DNA of 24,446 nucleotides from NCBI GenBank assembly GCA_021298235.1, contig JAJTDX010000028.1, positions 1 to 24,446 on the forward strand, read 5' to 3'. Each line of letters opens with the position of its first letter. Position 1 is the first letter of the stretch. Positions 7,784-15,098 of the stretch are shown one piece after another. The stretch comes from Cryomorphaceae bacterium. GTDB taxonomy: Bacteria; Bacteroidota; Bacteroidia; Flavobacteriales; Crocinitomicaceae. A program made the translations under genes and the position numbers. The notes under the pieces were generated by a model. That model was given only the letters and a program-made list of their open reading frames with translations. It made no database searches and was not told the origin of the DNA.

Positions 7784-8254
7784 ATGAAAGCTAAATTGAT
7801 TTTAAACGTGTTTGTCGGTCTGTTCTTAATACACAGCTTACTTGCCCAATCAAATCCTGATTCTCTGGTAGATCAGTGGCATAAGGCTGCATCCAATGCT
7901 GATTTCGATGGCTATTTCAAACTTACTTCAGATGATTTTGTTTTCCTAGGTACCGCGCCGGGTGAACGTTGGACAAGAACGGAATTTGAAGCATTCTCAA
8001 AGCCCTATTTCGATCGTGGGAAAGCGTGGGATTTTAAACCTTCAAATCGCAAGTGGATGTATTCCGAAAATCGAAAGATAGCCTGGTTTGATGAAGATTT
8101 GGAAACTTGGATGAGAGGTTGCCGAGGAAGTGGAATTCTTGTTAAAAAACATGGGAAATGGGAACTTTGCTATTACAACCTAACCGTTCTAATTGAAAAT
8201 GAGAAAATGAAAGAATTCATTGAACTACGAGACGCGCCGCTTCCTAAGAAATAA
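7784..8254 (+). CDS. secreted NTF2-like (SnoaL-type) protein
   Basis: A 156-residue protein with a signal peptide at residues 1-22 (MKAKLILNVFVGLFLIHSLL, AQ). The mature part reads as one NTF2/SnoaL-like fold: a first helix (VDQWHKAASNADFDGYFKL), DDFVFLGTAPGERWTRTEFE, a Trp-rich middle (DFKPSNRKWMYSENRKIAWFDED) and GSGILVKKHGKWELCYYNLTV at the end. This fold hosts many unrelated small-molecule enzymes and binding proteins, so no substrate can be named. The ATG at 7784 is preferred to the ATG at 7760, which sits in a terminator hairpin and would place extra residues before the signal peptide. The gene is convergent with the transaldolase gene, 15 bases between stops. Confidence 0.82.
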   Translation: MKAKLILNVFVGLFLIHSLLAQSNPDSLVDQWHKAASNADFDGYFKLTSDDFVFLGTAPGERWTRTEFEAFSKPYFDRGKAWDFKPSNRKWMYSENRKIAWFDEDLETWMRGCRGSGILVKKHGKWELCYYNLTVLIENEKMKEFIELRDAPLPKK

Positions 8255-8269
8255 ATTCTAAAAATCTTT

Positions 8270-8923
8270 TCAGTTTCCTTTCGCATGATCAGCAAGAAAT
8301 TGCTGAAGTCCAATGTCTGTTAGCGGATGTTTTGCAAGCGCCTTTATTGCGCTTAGAGGACCTGTCATGACATCTGCGCCGATTTCTGCGCACTGAATGA
8401 TGTGCATGGGGTGACGAACAGATGCTGCAAGAATTTCTGTATCAAAAGAATAATTGTTATAGATTGTTCGAATCTGAGCAATTAGATCTATTCCATTGGT
8501 TGAAACGTCATCAAGTCTTCCTAAAAATGGTGAGATGTAGGTCGCACCGGCTTTTGCTGCCAGCAAGGCTTGACCGGCAGAAAATATGAGGGTACAGTTA
8601 GTTTTAATTCCTTTACCCGAAAAATACTTGATGGCTTTAATTCCTTCCGGAATCATTGGGATTTTAACAACTATGTTTGTGTGTAAAGAGGCAAGATGCA
8701 GTCCTTCTTTTACCATTCCTTCATAGTCCGTCGCAATGACCTCCGCACTAACCGGGCCATCCACAATGTCGCAAATTGCAAGGTAGTGATTCAGGATGTT
8801 TTGTTCCCCCGTGATGCCCTCTTTCGCCATAAGCGAGGGATTCGTTGTAACTCCGTCAAGAATTCCTAAATCATTAGCTTCTTTTATATCATTTAGATTG
8901 GCAGTGTCAATGAAGAATTTCAT
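8270..8923 (-). CDS. transaldolase of the short FSA/TalC type
   Basis: A 217-residue class I aldolase. The hallmark N-terminus [20 protein letters not shown] is followed by DGVTTNPSL. The Schiff-base lysine is Lys87 in NIVVKIPM, matching Lys85 of E. coli fructose-6-phosphate aldolase. Further motifs are [25 protein letters not shown] and LAASVRHP. Members of this short family act as transaldolase (moving dihydroxyacetone between sedoheptulose-7-P and glyceraldehyde-3-P) or as fructose-6-P aldolase; the single transaldolase in many Bacteroidota genomes is of this type, so a pentose-phosphate role is likely. The start at 8923 is chosen because the family begins exactly there; the in-frame ATG at 8956 adds 11 unlikely residues. 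It acts in the cytosol. Confidence 0.95.
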   Translation of the reverse strand: MKFFIDTANLNDIKEANDLGILDGVTTNPSLMAKEGITGEQNILNHYLAICDIVDGPVSAEVIATDYEGMVKEGLHLASLHTNIVVKIPMIPEGIKAIKYFSGKGIKTNCTLIFSAGQALLAAKAGATYISPFLGRLDDVSTNGIDLIAQIRTIYNNYSFDTEILAASVRHPMHIIQCAEIGADVMTGPLSAIKALAKHPLTDIGLQQFLADHAKGN

Positions 8924-9038
8924 AGTATATTTTTTGATAAAATTAAAATTTGACAACTCTCGAAAAGATTTATCCAGATAGAATTTCTAAAGTTTTTTTG
9001 AACAAATATGTTAATTTTAACTTATCAACATTATTCAA

Positions 9039-9197
9039 ATGGGATGCCTTCAGGTTTTGTTAGCGATAGTGTTTCCACCCTTAGCCGTAGTTGATAGGGG
9101 CTGTGGCTCAGTTGCAATTGTTTTGATACTTACACTCGTGGGCTGGGTTCCGGGGGTGATTGCCGCTTTAATTATTTTGAATAGTCCCCGAAGGTAA
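9039..9197 (+). CDS. yqaE: YqaE/Pmp3 family small membrane protein, 52 aa
   Basis: A 52-codon frame from the ATG at 9039 to TAA 9195-9197. The product has the two short hydrophobic helices of the YqaE/Pmp3 (UPF0057) family: LQVLLAIVFPPLAVV, the polar turn DRGCGS, then VAIVLILTLVGWVPGVIAAL. The family signature PPLAV and the GW-[IV]-PG motif are both present. It is an inner-membrane proteolipid linked in yeast and plants to salt tolerance and membrane potential; the bacterial role is unclear. It ends 7 bases before the 3' end of the convergent SRP RNA gene. No Shine-Dalgarno is seen, as usual in this phylum. Confidence 0.9.
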   Translation: MGCLQVLLAIVFPPLAVVDRGCGSVAIVLILTLVGWVPGVIAALIILNSPRR

Positions 9198-9204
9198 AAA
9201 AAGA

Positions 9205-9302
9205 GGGGTAAGCTACTCGTATCGCACCGCTACAACCTCATACCTTTGCTACGTTCCCGTCCTGGAGGAGTCAGAGGGAGCTGGTCGTACAAGACTTACC
9301 CC
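9205..9302 (-). ncRNA. ffs: signal recognition particle RNA (4.5S, small bacterial type)
   Basis: On the minus strand a 98-nt RNA begins GGGGTAAG and ends CTTACCCC, giving a perfect 8-bp closing helix of the long rod. The apical domain IV is unmistakable: CAGG (plus 9261-9264), ACG, the GGAA tetraloop (plus 9254-9257), CGT and AGCA (plus 9247-9250). The CAGG/AGCA loop is the Ffh-binding site. The size fits the short 4.5S form without Alu domain. It pairs with Ffh and FtsY for co-translational membrane targeting. A good -7 promoter box lies just upstream, and the 3' end is convergent with yqaE. Confidence 0.95.
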
Positions 9303-9305
9303 ATG

Positions 9306-9313
9306 CAAATGTA
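9306..9313 (-). promoter_or_regulatory. -7 promoter box for the SRP RNA gene
   Basis: On the minus strand TACATTTG matches the Bacteroidota -7 consensus TAnnTTTG exactly and lies 3 bases before the first G of the SRP RNA, the spacing expected for transcription starting at the mature 5' end. No clear TTG -33 box is seen at 17-23 bases upstream. Confidence 0.7.
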
Positions 9314-9386
9314 ATGACTTTTCTGAAGTATAAAAGTTAAAGGTGCATTTCTTCAACAGAATTCATGCATATTTCATCAGGGTGAA

Positions 9387-9734
9387 CTACAAATGAAGAA
9401 AATCTTTCTTGGCCAAAAGCTCGACTTCAGATTCACGATAGTCAGGATCATCCACACAACAATCTACCGGACATACAGCAGCGCACTGAGGCTCATCATG
9501 GAAACCAACACATTCTGTGCATTTGTCATGTGTAATGTAATACGTGTCCATGGCCACTGGATCGTTTGCCTGATCAGCCAAGAGGTCATTACCGTCAAGC
9601 GTTGTAATCATTCCTGCAAGTGAGGTACCATCTGAATAGCGCCACTCGGCACCTCCTTCGTAAATGGCATTGTTTGGACATTCAGGCTCGCAAGCCCCAC
9701 AGTTAATACATTCGTCTGTGATCATTATAGCCAT
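9387..9734 (-). CDS. YfhL-type (Alvin-type) ferredoxin, two [4Fe-4S] clusters
   Basis: A 115-residue cytosolic electron carrier. Cluster motif 1 is Cys9-x2-Cys12-x2-Cys15-x3-Cys19-Pro (CINCGACEPECP). Motif 2 is Cys72-x2-Cys75-x8-Cys84-x3-Cys88-Pro (CTECVGFHDEPQCAAVCP); the longer x8 spacing is the mark of the Allochromatium (Alvin) / YfhL ferredoxins. Two further cysteines (92, 93) follow. About 35 residues are inserted between the motifs relative to E. coli YfhL. The start at 9734 (MAIMITDECINC) is the family start; an in-frame ATG at 9830 would add 32 unrelated residues and overlap the divergent gene. It is divergent from a LuxC-type reductase across 94 bases, a pairing that hints at shared electron supply or simply shared regulation. 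Confidence 0.94.
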   Translation of the reverse strand: MAIMITDECINCGACEPECPNNAIYEGGAEWRYSDGTSLAGMITTLDGNDLLADQANDPVAMDTYYITHDKCTECVGFHDEPQCAAVCPVDCCVDDPDYRESEVELLAKKDFLHL

Positions 9735-9751
9735 ACTCGAAAAATTTAGTA

Positions 9752-9759
9752 CAAATATA
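9752..9759 (-). promoter_or_regulatory. -7 promoter box for the ferredoxin gene
   Basis: TATATTTG on the minus strand is an exact match to TAnnTTTG and lies 17 bases before the ferredoxin ATG. TTG triplets occur 14 and 25 bases upstream of it, neither at the ideal -33 spacing, so only the -7 part is well supported. Confidence 0.6.
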
Positions 9760-9816
9760 GCAACCGATAAGTTCAAGAATTGTTCAATCAGGTAAAATTT
9801 AATTGTTTTATGACCG

Positions 9817-9824
9817 TATTTTTG
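9817..9824 (+). promoter_or_regulatory. -7 promoter box for the acyl-CoA reductase gene
   Basis: TATTTTTG matches TAnnTTTG exactly. It ends only 4 bases before the ATG at 9829, so transcription from it would give a leaderless or nearly leaderless mRNA. The only TTG triplets lie 11 and 34 bases upstream, outside the normal spacing. Confidence 0.4.
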
Positions 9825-9828
9825 TGTC

Positions 9829-10872
9829 ATGTATAAAAATCGGCTTGCGCATGCCTTTGGTCTTCTTGGTGATTTAATGGAATTATTTGGTTCCGAAAAA
9901 GAGTGGCCCGGGTATTCCTGTGGACTAACACTCGTGGAATTTCAAAATTTTAATTCTTTAATTAATAAACAAATACATTCCAACGGATGGTTTACACCAG
10001 AGAACGTGCGGAAATCCCTCCTCGCACTTTCTGTACAATTAAACGAAGGCCGACTTCATGAATGGACCTCTTTGTACCAGGAGGCGCGAACATCTAAAAG
10101 AGTAGCGCTCATCATGGCGGGGAATATTCCGTTGGTTGGATTCCATGACTTTTTGTGTGTGCTCATTTCTGGTCATTCTGTAGTCGTTAAGCTGAGCTCA
10201 GATGACCGATTCTTACTTCCCGCACTTTCAGAATTTTTAGTCAAATTAGAACCGTCGCTTCATTACAAAATCATCTTCACCAGTGGCAGAATCGGGGAGG
10301 TAGATGCCGTAATTGCCACAGGGAGTGATAATTCTGCTGTTTATTTTGAGCAATACTTTGGGAAATACCCTCATATTTTCCGAAAGAACAGAACTTCCGT
10401 TGCAGTATTGGACGGGGCAGAATCTACCGAAGAGTTGATTTTGTTGGGAAAGGATATTTTCGAATATTTTGGTCTGGGTTGCAGAAATGTATCTCATTTG
10501 TTGCTTCCGAATGACTATAATTTCGATTCGTTTTTCGAGTCCATTTATGGTTATTCAGAAATTATTCAACATAATAAATATGCCAATAACTACGACTATC
10601 AGAAGGCTGTACACTTGTTGAACAATATTTCCCTTCTGGATAATAATTTTGTGCTATTAAGAGAAACGAAGGAGTTATTCAGTCCCTTGGGCATGATACA
10701 TTATCATTATTTCAATTCTCAAAGGGAGGTTGATGAATATCTCAAGTTAAATGAAAATAAAATTCAGGCTAGTGTAGGACATGGCTATATCCCTTTTGGT
10801 CAGGCGCAGTCTCCTCAATTGTTAGATTATGCCGATGGAATTGACACGATGAGCTTTCTTCAGAATCTTTAA
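9829..10872 (+). CDS. LuxC-type acyl-CoA reductase
   Basis: A 347-residue protein of the LuxC / acyl-CoA reductase family (aldehyde-dehydrogenase superfamily). Cofactor-side motifs include VALIMAGNIPLVGFHDFLCV and GHSVVVKLSSDD. VIATGSDNSAVYFEQYFGKY and the HIFRKNRTSVAVLDG segment follow. The catalytic Cys is Cys218 in YFGLGCRNVSHLLLP. LuxC enzymes reduce an activated fatty acyl group to aldehyde with NADPH; in Bacteroidota this gene occurs without luciferase genes and its physiological substrate is not established to my knowledge. The protein is shorter than Vibrio LuxC (about 480 residues), as usual for the phylum. No lux genes are nearby. It is divergent from a [4Fe-4S] ferredoxin gene. Confidence 0.9.
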   Translation: MYKNRLAHAFGLLGDLMELFGSEKEWPGYSCGLTLVEFQNFNSLINKQIHSNGWFTPENVRKSLLALSVQLNEGRLHEWTSLYQEARTSKRVALIMAGNIPLVGFHDFLCVLISGHSVVVKLSSDDRFLLPALSEFLVKLEPSLHYKIIFTSGRIGEVDAVIATGSDNSAVYFEQYFGKYPHIFRKNRTSVAVLDGAESTEELILLGKDIFEYFGLGCRNVSHLLLPNDYNFDSFFESIYGYSEIIQHNKYANNYDYQKAVHLLNNISLLDNNFVLLRETKELFSPLGMIHYHYFNSQREVDEYLKLNENKIQASVGHGYIPFGQAQSPQLLDYADGIDTMSFLQNL

Positions 10873-10947
10873 CTGAATTTTTTACTCCTTTGAATCAACG
10901 TGACCTACCGGTCAAGCAGTAGCTCTGGATTTGTGCACTTTTCGCGA

Positions 10948-10955
10948 TAAGTTTG
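10948..10955 (+). promoter_or_regulatory. -7 promoter box upstream of the first tonB-like gene
   Basis: TAAGTTTG fits TAnnTTTG exactly and lies 60 bases before the ATG at 11016, in a 143-base gap that holds nothing else I can support. A TTTG ends 14 bases upstream, closer than the usual -33 spacing. Confidence 0.5.
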
Positions 10956-11015
10956 TTTGAACCTCTTCAAGCGTCAGATGTAAAAGAGGGAGTGTTCATT
11001 TAAAACCTAGAAATC

Positions 11016-11888
11016 ATGACAGCACTTATTTTAATTATTGCAGCAGTTGCCGGAGTATCCTTGTATGACTATTTTCTCACAAGTTCGTGGCAACAGGTAA
11101 CCTCCGACACGCGAAACGATGTCGTCTTTGAAAGTCGAAACAGGGAGTATGGTGCCTTTGTTATACGCAGGGACTACAACAGAAATTTACTATTTATCAT
11201 GGGTGGAGTACTCTGCAGTGTCGGGGTGCTTTATGCGGGATATGCAAGCTTCAGAAAGGTTCCAGAGTCTAGTTTGCTTCATAAGCCAGTATTGCAAGAA
11301 GTATCTACGATTATTCAGTTTGCACCAAAAGAGAAACCATTGGTTCAGCCAGAAAAACAAATTAAGCAAGCTTCTGCACCAAAATCTGAGGCAATGACTG
11401 AACCAAAAGTGGTAGACAAACCTTTGGAGATAACTCCAATCAAACCTCAAGAAATTCTTCAAACTACTGTGGTTACATCAACAGGAGGGACAGGTGATCC
11501 TTTTTCTTCAGGCGGAGTAGGCTCAGGTGGAGGTGATGGGGGAGGGAAACCAAACGAAAAACCATTGGAACCAGATTATTTTCCTGAAATTGAGGCAGAA
11601 TTCCCAGGAGGTATGTTGGCTCTTACAGCATTCATTCAAAAAAACCTTGAATACCCGCAATCCGGCATTGAAACTGGAGCACAAGGCAAATGCTATCTTC
11701 GTTTTGTGGTAGGTCAGGATGGTTCGATAAGCTCAGTGCAAATTCTGCGTGGTGTTCACGGTTGTTCGGACTGCGATAAAGAGGCCGTGCGCGTTCTGAA
11801 AAGTATGCCTCGATGGAAACCAGGGAAAAGTAAAGGTCGTGACATCCCATCTTATTTTGATCTGCCGATAAACTTTTCGTTGGAGTAA
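11016..11888 (+). CDS. TonB family energy transducer (first copy)
   Basis: A 290-residue protein. Residues ~1-20 are hydrophobic (ALILIIAAVAGVSLYDYF), then comes the Bacteroidota TonB motif SWQQVTSDTRNDVVFESRNR and EYGAFVIRRDY, then a membrane helix at ~61-80 (LLFIMGGVLCSVGVLYAGY). The spacer (~100-195) is rich in Pro, Lys and Gln and has a Gly/Ser run. The C-terminal TonB domain (~200-290) runs from FPGGMLALTAFIQKNLEYPQ through GKCYLRFVVGQDGSISSVQ to MPRWKPGKSKGRDIPSYFDL. A CxxC pair is present (GCSDCDKEA). It should span the periplasm and energise TonB-dependent outer-membrane receptors using ExbB/ExbD. It is a paralogue of the gene at 14184, with near-identical N-terminal motifs. A 143-base gap with its own -7 box separates it from exbB. 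Confidence 0.92.
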   Translation: MTALILIIAAVAGVSLYDYFLTSSWQQVTSDTRNDVVFESRNREYGAFVIRRDYNRNLLFIMGGVLCSVGVLYAGYASFRKVPESSLLHKPVLQEVSTIIQFAPKEKPLVQPEKQIKQASAPKSEAMTEPKVVDKPLEITPIKPQEILQTTVVTSTGGTGDPFSSGGVGSGGGDGGGKPNEKPLEPDYFPEIEAEFPGGMLALTAFIQKNLEYPQSGIETGAQGKCYLRFVVGQDGSISSVQILRGVHGCSDCDKEAVRVLKSMPRWKPGKSKGRDIPSYFDLPINFSLE

Positions 11889-11983
11889 ACTGTTTAATCG
11901 ACGAACTATGCAGTTAAACCCGCCGAAAACACTTGTTAATAAAAAGGTAAAATTGGTTGTTTTTCGGATTGAAAGTTTTTTGC

Positions 11984-11991
11984 TATGTTTG
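11984..11991 (+). promoter_or_regulatory. -7 promoter box for the exbB operon
   Basis: TATGTTTG matches TAnnTTTG exactly, 40 bases before the exbB ATG. A TTG triplet lies 24 bases upstream, close to the -33 range. This suggests that exbB and the downstream genes can be transcribed separately from the tonB-like gene at 11016. Confidence 0.6.
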
Positions 11992-12031
11992 GCACCTAAT
12001 TGTTAATCGAACAAACATTAAATTTTAAGCT

Positions 12032-12835
12032 ATGAGCAACAAAAAAACATCAGGAGGTTTTTCATCTCTTATGGCCGTTCTTGCCATCGTAATTTCCCTA
12101 GTCGCGGGAGTAATCATTTACAAATACATTTTTGGAGATCCAGGAAACTTTGTGGACAGAGACCCAAATGGTGAGCCTTTGGAGGGCAACTTAATGGGAA
12201 CCATCTACAAAGGAGGTTTTATTGTGCCAATTTTGGTTGCGGTAAACATCATCATTATTATTTTCTCAATTGAGCGTTTTGTTACCTTGGCAAAAGCGGC
12301 AGGGAAAGGCCGTGTGAATAAATTTGTTGAAGATATTAAAGGGAAACTCGAAAGAAAAGAGATTACTGAGGCTATCGAAGAGTGTGATAAGCAACAAGGT
12401 TCTTTGGCTAATGTAATGCGCGCAGGATTGGAAAAGTACGATCACATTAAAGGAGATTCAGAAATGAACAAAGAGCAAAAAGTAGAGGCCTTGAAAAAAG
12501 AATTGGAAGAGGCTACTGCATTAGAATTGCCTATGTTGTCTAAAAATTTGGTTATCCTTTCTACTTGCGCTTCTATTGCTACCTTGATCGGTCTTATCGG
12601 TACGGTAATGGGGATGATCCGTTCATTTGCTGCGATGAGTCACGGCGCACCTGATACTGCTCAGTTGGCAACAGGTATCTCTGAGGCCTTGATCAACACG
12701 TTCTTTGGAATTGCCGGTTCAACGATTGCGATCATCATGTACAATTTCTTCTCTACTAAGATTGACGCGATGACATATAGTATTGATGAAGCTTCCTTTA
12801 CAATAGTTCAGGATTTCTCAGCATCAAACAAATAA
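12032..12835 (+). CDS. exbB: ExbB/TolQ/MotA family proton channel
   Basis: A 267-residue inner-membrane protein. Hydrophobic helices are seen at about 14-31, 60-80, 170-195 and 215-240, one more than the three of E. coli ExbB; the extra one is N-terminal. The family core is present: IATLIGLIGTVMGMIRSFAA with the GTVxGM motif and ATGISEALINTFFGIAGSTI. The cytoplasmic loop (~85-160) is helical and charged. It forms the pentameric proton channel with ExbD that drives TonB. The order exbB-exbD-exbD-tonB with gaps of 34, 11 and 1 bases indicates one operon. Confidence 0.95.
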   Translation: MSNKKTSGGFSSLMAVLAIVISLVAGVIIYKYIFGDPGNFVDRDPNGEPLEGNLMGTIYKGGFIVPILVAVNIIIIIFSIERFVTLAKAAGKGRVNKFVEDIKGKLERKEITEAIEECDKQQGSLANVMRAGLEKYDHIKGDSEMNKEQKVEALKKELEEATALELPMLSKNLVILSTCASIATLIGLIGTVMGMIRSFAAMSHGAPDTAQLATGISEALINTFFGIAGSTIAIIMYNFFSTKIDAMTYSIDEASFTIVQDFSASNK

Positions 12836-12869
12836 TTGAAGGAATACCTCACAATTTAAAGGAAGGAAG

Positions 12870-13532
12870 ATGCCTAAGATTAAAATGCCTAAAAGCTCCC
12901 CGTCTATCGACATGACGCCGATGGTGGACTTGGCTTTCCTGCTTGTGACGTTCTTCATGCTTGCCGCCTCTTTTCGCTCTAGCGAACCTGTAGAAGTGGA
13001 CGTCCCTTCGAGTATCAGTGACAAGATTATCCCAGAGAATGTGGTGCTTGTTACTATTGATAGAGGAGGACGTGTTTTCTTCAACATGTCTGATCCTGAG
13101 GCGAGACGTGAACTTTTGATGAATATGGCGGGTAAATACAAAGTTGGTTTTTCGGATGAACAAATCAGCAAATTTACCTTCATGTCAAGTTTTGGATGTA
13201 CTATGCAGGAATTGCCGGGATACATTGACATGCCGGCAGAAGCCAGGAAAAACCTGAATACAAAAGGAATTCCTTTTGACTCTACAAACAACCAATTACG
13301 TGACTGGATTAATTTTGGCAATATGGCAGCGCTCAACTCCGGAAGGACTTCTTTCGAAGAGGCTAAAATGAAAGGGGATACTCCTGATCCCAATGATTTC
13401 AAGCCTAAATTTACACTTCGTGTGGATAACAAAGCGTTGTACGTGCATGCTCAGAATGTGATCAATGTCTTCCGTGATTTGGATTTGAATAATTTGAATT
13501 TTATCACTTCGATGGAGATGGCTCCGTTGTAA
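12870..13532 (+). CDS. exbD: ExbD/TolR family protein, first copy
   Basis: A 220-residue single-pass protein. The basic N-terminus (MPKIKMPKSSPSIDMTPM) is followed by the membrane helix VDLAFLLVTFFMLAASF. Asp20 of MVD corresponds to the proton-carrying Asp25 of E. coli ExbD. The periplasmic domain is about 80 residues longer than in E. coli ExbD (141 residues), with an inserted stretch around residues 85-165. It ends with the ExbD fold segment KFTLRVDNKALYVHAQNVIN. An AG-rich sequence, AAAGGAAGGAAG, abuts the ATG, one of the few possible Shine-Dalgarno-like leaders here. Translation is probably coupled to exbB. Confidence 0.93.
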   Translation: MPKIKMPKSSPSIDMTPMVDLAFLLVTFFMLAASFRSSEPVEVDVPSSISDKIIPENVVLVTIDRGGRVFFNMSDPEARRELLMNMAGKYKVGFSDEQISKFTFMSSFGCTMQELPGYIDMPAEARKNLNTKGIPFDSTNNQLRDWINFGNMAALNSGRTSFEEAKMKGDTPDPNDFKPKFTLRVDNKALYVHAQNVINVFRDLDLNNLNFITSMEMAPL

Positions 13533-13543
13533 AAAAATAAATT

Positions 13544-14182
13544 ATGGCAGAAATTGCAGAAGGCGGCGGTGGCGGTGGCCACCAGAAAGGGAAGAAAAGA
13601 GCCAAGAAAAGTTCTACCAGAGTCGATATGACACCAATGGTTGACCTTGCGTTTCTATTATTAACTTTCTTCGTACTTACCTCTACTTTCAGCAAGCCGA
13701 AGGTAATGAGTCTCGTGTATCCTGCGAAACCTGAGGATATCGTTCCGGAGGAGCAACCAAAAATCAATAATGCGATTACCTTTTTGCTCTCGGAGGATAA
13801 GATCTTTTACTATTCTGGTCAGTATTATCCCGAAAGTGCACCCGGGCCAAAAGGTCCTACAGTATTGGAGGAAACTGATTTCAGTGCCAAAGGTATTCGG
13901 AAGTTACTTGCAGACAGAAACGCATTTGTTTTGAAAGGAAAAGAAGGGTTGGATAAGAAACTGAAAGCAAAACAAATACAAGACAGTACGTATCTTCGAA
14001 TGCTGATTGATTTCAAAAAGGACCCAGACGCGTTGAAAGTACTTGTTAAAACGGACGACAAAGCCACATGTAAGAATTTCATTGATTTGATCGATGAACT
14101 CAAGATTGCAGAAATAGGTGTGATTGCCCCGGTTGACATTCTTGCAAGTGAACTGGAATTAGTCAAGGAAAAAGTTAAATGA
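13544..14182 (+). CDS. exbD: ExbD/TolR family protein, second copy
   Basis: A 212-residue ExbD paralogue. The N-terminus carries a run of six glycines (residues 7-12) and a basic patch. The membrane helix follows as STRVDMTPMVDLAFLLLTFF, with the proton-carrying residue at Asp34. The periplasmic part is again long and charged, ending in DDKATCKNFIDLIDELKIAE and IGVIAPV. Two different ExbDs next to one ExbB are common in this phylum and suggest a hetero-dimeric ExbD in the motor. The gene begins 11 bases after the first exbD and its stop is followed after a single base by the tonB ATG, so translation is likely coupled. Confidence 0.93.
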   Translation: MAEIAEGGGGGGHQKGKKRAKKSSTRVDMTPMVDLAFLLLTFFVLTSTFSKPKVMSLVYPAKPEDIVPEEQPKINNAITFLLSEDKIFYYSGQYYPESAPGPKGPTVLEETDFSAKGIRKLLADRNAFVLKGKEGLDKKLKAKQIQDSTYLRMLIDFKKDPDALKVLVKTDDKATCKNFIDLIDELKIAEIGVIAPVDILASELELVKEKVK

Positions 14183-14183
14183 T

Positions 14184-15044
14184 ATGGAAGTTATTTTAGC
14201 AATAATTGGTCTGGTTGCAGGAATTACCTTGTATGATTACTTCACAGCAAGGTCCTGGCAGCAAGTAACGTCTGACATCAGGAACGAAATGGTTTTTGAC
14301 GGTCGTAACCGCTCATATGGAGCATATGTTCTACGTACGGAATATGATAAGCGCTTAATGTTGATTATGTTCTCACTGCTTGCCTTCATAGGGCTTTCCT
14401 ACGGGACATATATTTTCATTAAGAATTTACCTGAAGAGAAATTACCTCCACCTCCGGTAGATACTTCACAGTTTACAGTTCAGGCACCTCCAGTAGAAGA
14501 AGATACACCGCCACCACCACCGGAAGAACCACCACCACCAATGGAAAAAACGGTTGCGTTTACACCTCCTGTTGTGGTTGATATTCCTGTGGAAGATCAA
14601 ATTCCAATTCAGGAAGATATGGAAGATACGAAGGCGAGTAATGAAACCAATGAAACAGATAATGTTACTTGGGAAGTTCAGCCGGATGTTGAGGTTGTTC
14701 AGGAAGTTGAGCAGAAAGAACCGGAAATCTACACCTATGTAGATGAAGAGGCAGAATATCCTGGAGGATATCCTGCAATGGTAGCATTCTTTCAAAAGAA
14801 CCTTAATTATCCACAAGTTGCTCAGGAAAACAATATCCAGGGAAAATGCTATGTTAAATTTGTCGTGAATGGTAACGGATCAGTTTCCAGTGTGCAAGTG
14901 GAACGTGGAATTGCAGGGTGTCCTGAGTGTGATAAAGAGGCAATTCGTTTGGTTAAAATGATGCCGGGATGGAAGCCTGGAAAAGTGAATGGTAAAAGTG
15001 TTCCTTCGTGGTTCCGTTTACCGATAAACTTTGCTTTGGAGTAA
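14184..15044 (+). CDS. tonB: TonB energy transducer (second copy)
   Basis: A 286-residue protein closely related to the product of 11016: LYDYFTARSWQQVTSDIRNE and RSYGAYVLRTEYDKRL precede a membrane helix at ~58-78. The periplasmic spacer is a classical proline-rich TonB spacer (residues ~85-125, with runs PPPP and PPPPPEEPPPP) followed by a Val/Glu-rich part. The C-terminal domain (~190-286) carries EYPGGYPAMVAFFQKNLNYP, GKCYVKFVVNGNGSVSSVQV, the CxxC segment GCPECDKEA and MPGWKPGKVNGKSVPSWFRL. As the last gene of the exbB-exbD-exbD-tonB block it is the most likely main partner of this motor. A terminator-like hairpin follows its stop. Confidence 0.94.
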   Translation: MEVILAIIGLVAGITLYDYFTARSWQQVTSDIRNEMVFDGRNRSYGAYVLRTEYDKRLMLIMFSLLAFIGLSYGTYIFIKNLPEEKLPPPPVDTSQFTVQAPPVEEDTPPPPPEEPPPPMEKTVAFTPPVVVDIPVEDQIPIQEDMEDTKASNETNETDNVTWEVQPDVEVVQEVEQKEPEIYTYVDEEAEYPGGYPAMVAFFQKNLNYPQVAQENNIQGKCYVKFVVNGNGSVSSVQVERGIAGCPECDKEAIRLVKMMPGWKPGKVNGKSVPSWFRLPINFALE

Positions 15045-15063
15045 TAGCGATTTTTTTTAAGTA

Positions 15064-15098
15064 TCCCCGATAGATTATTTCTTTCGGGGATTTTTTTT
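15064..15098 (+). terminator. rho-independent terminator or attenuator after tonB
   Basis: TCCCCGA and TCGGGGA form a 7-bp GC-rich stem with a 13-base AT-rich loop, followed by eight Ts. It lies 20 bases after the tonB stop and 8 bases before the next gene, so it probably reduces rather than fully blocks expression of 15106-16640. Confidence 0.85.

Noticed and set aside
9022..9030. TTATCAACA resembles a DnaA box, suggesting a replication origin.
   Set aside because: It is a single near-match in an AT-rich gap, with no cluster of boxes and no dnaA or dnaN gene nearby.
9097..9172. Sequence GGGGCTGTGGCTCAGTTGC looks like the 5' part of a tRNA gene.
   Set aside because: It lies within the YqaE reading frame, and no matching T-arm, anticodon arm or 3' acceptor strand is present in the next 76 bases.
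9829..10872. The LuxC-type gene as part of a bioluminescence (lux) operon.
   Set aside because: No luxA, luxB, luxD or luxE is nearby; lone LuxC-family reductases are common in this phylum.
12824..13432. A 202-codon open frame on the minus strand opposite the first exbD.
   Set aside because: The plus strand encodes a clear ExbD with its membrane Asp motif. The antisense frame has no recognisable protein features and arises from the codon pattern of exbD.
14436..14545. The CCACCA/CCT-rich stretch in tonB as a microsatellite or CRISPR-like repeat.
   Set aside because: It is the coding sequence of the proline-rich TonB spacer; the repeats are irregular and there are no spacers of constant length.
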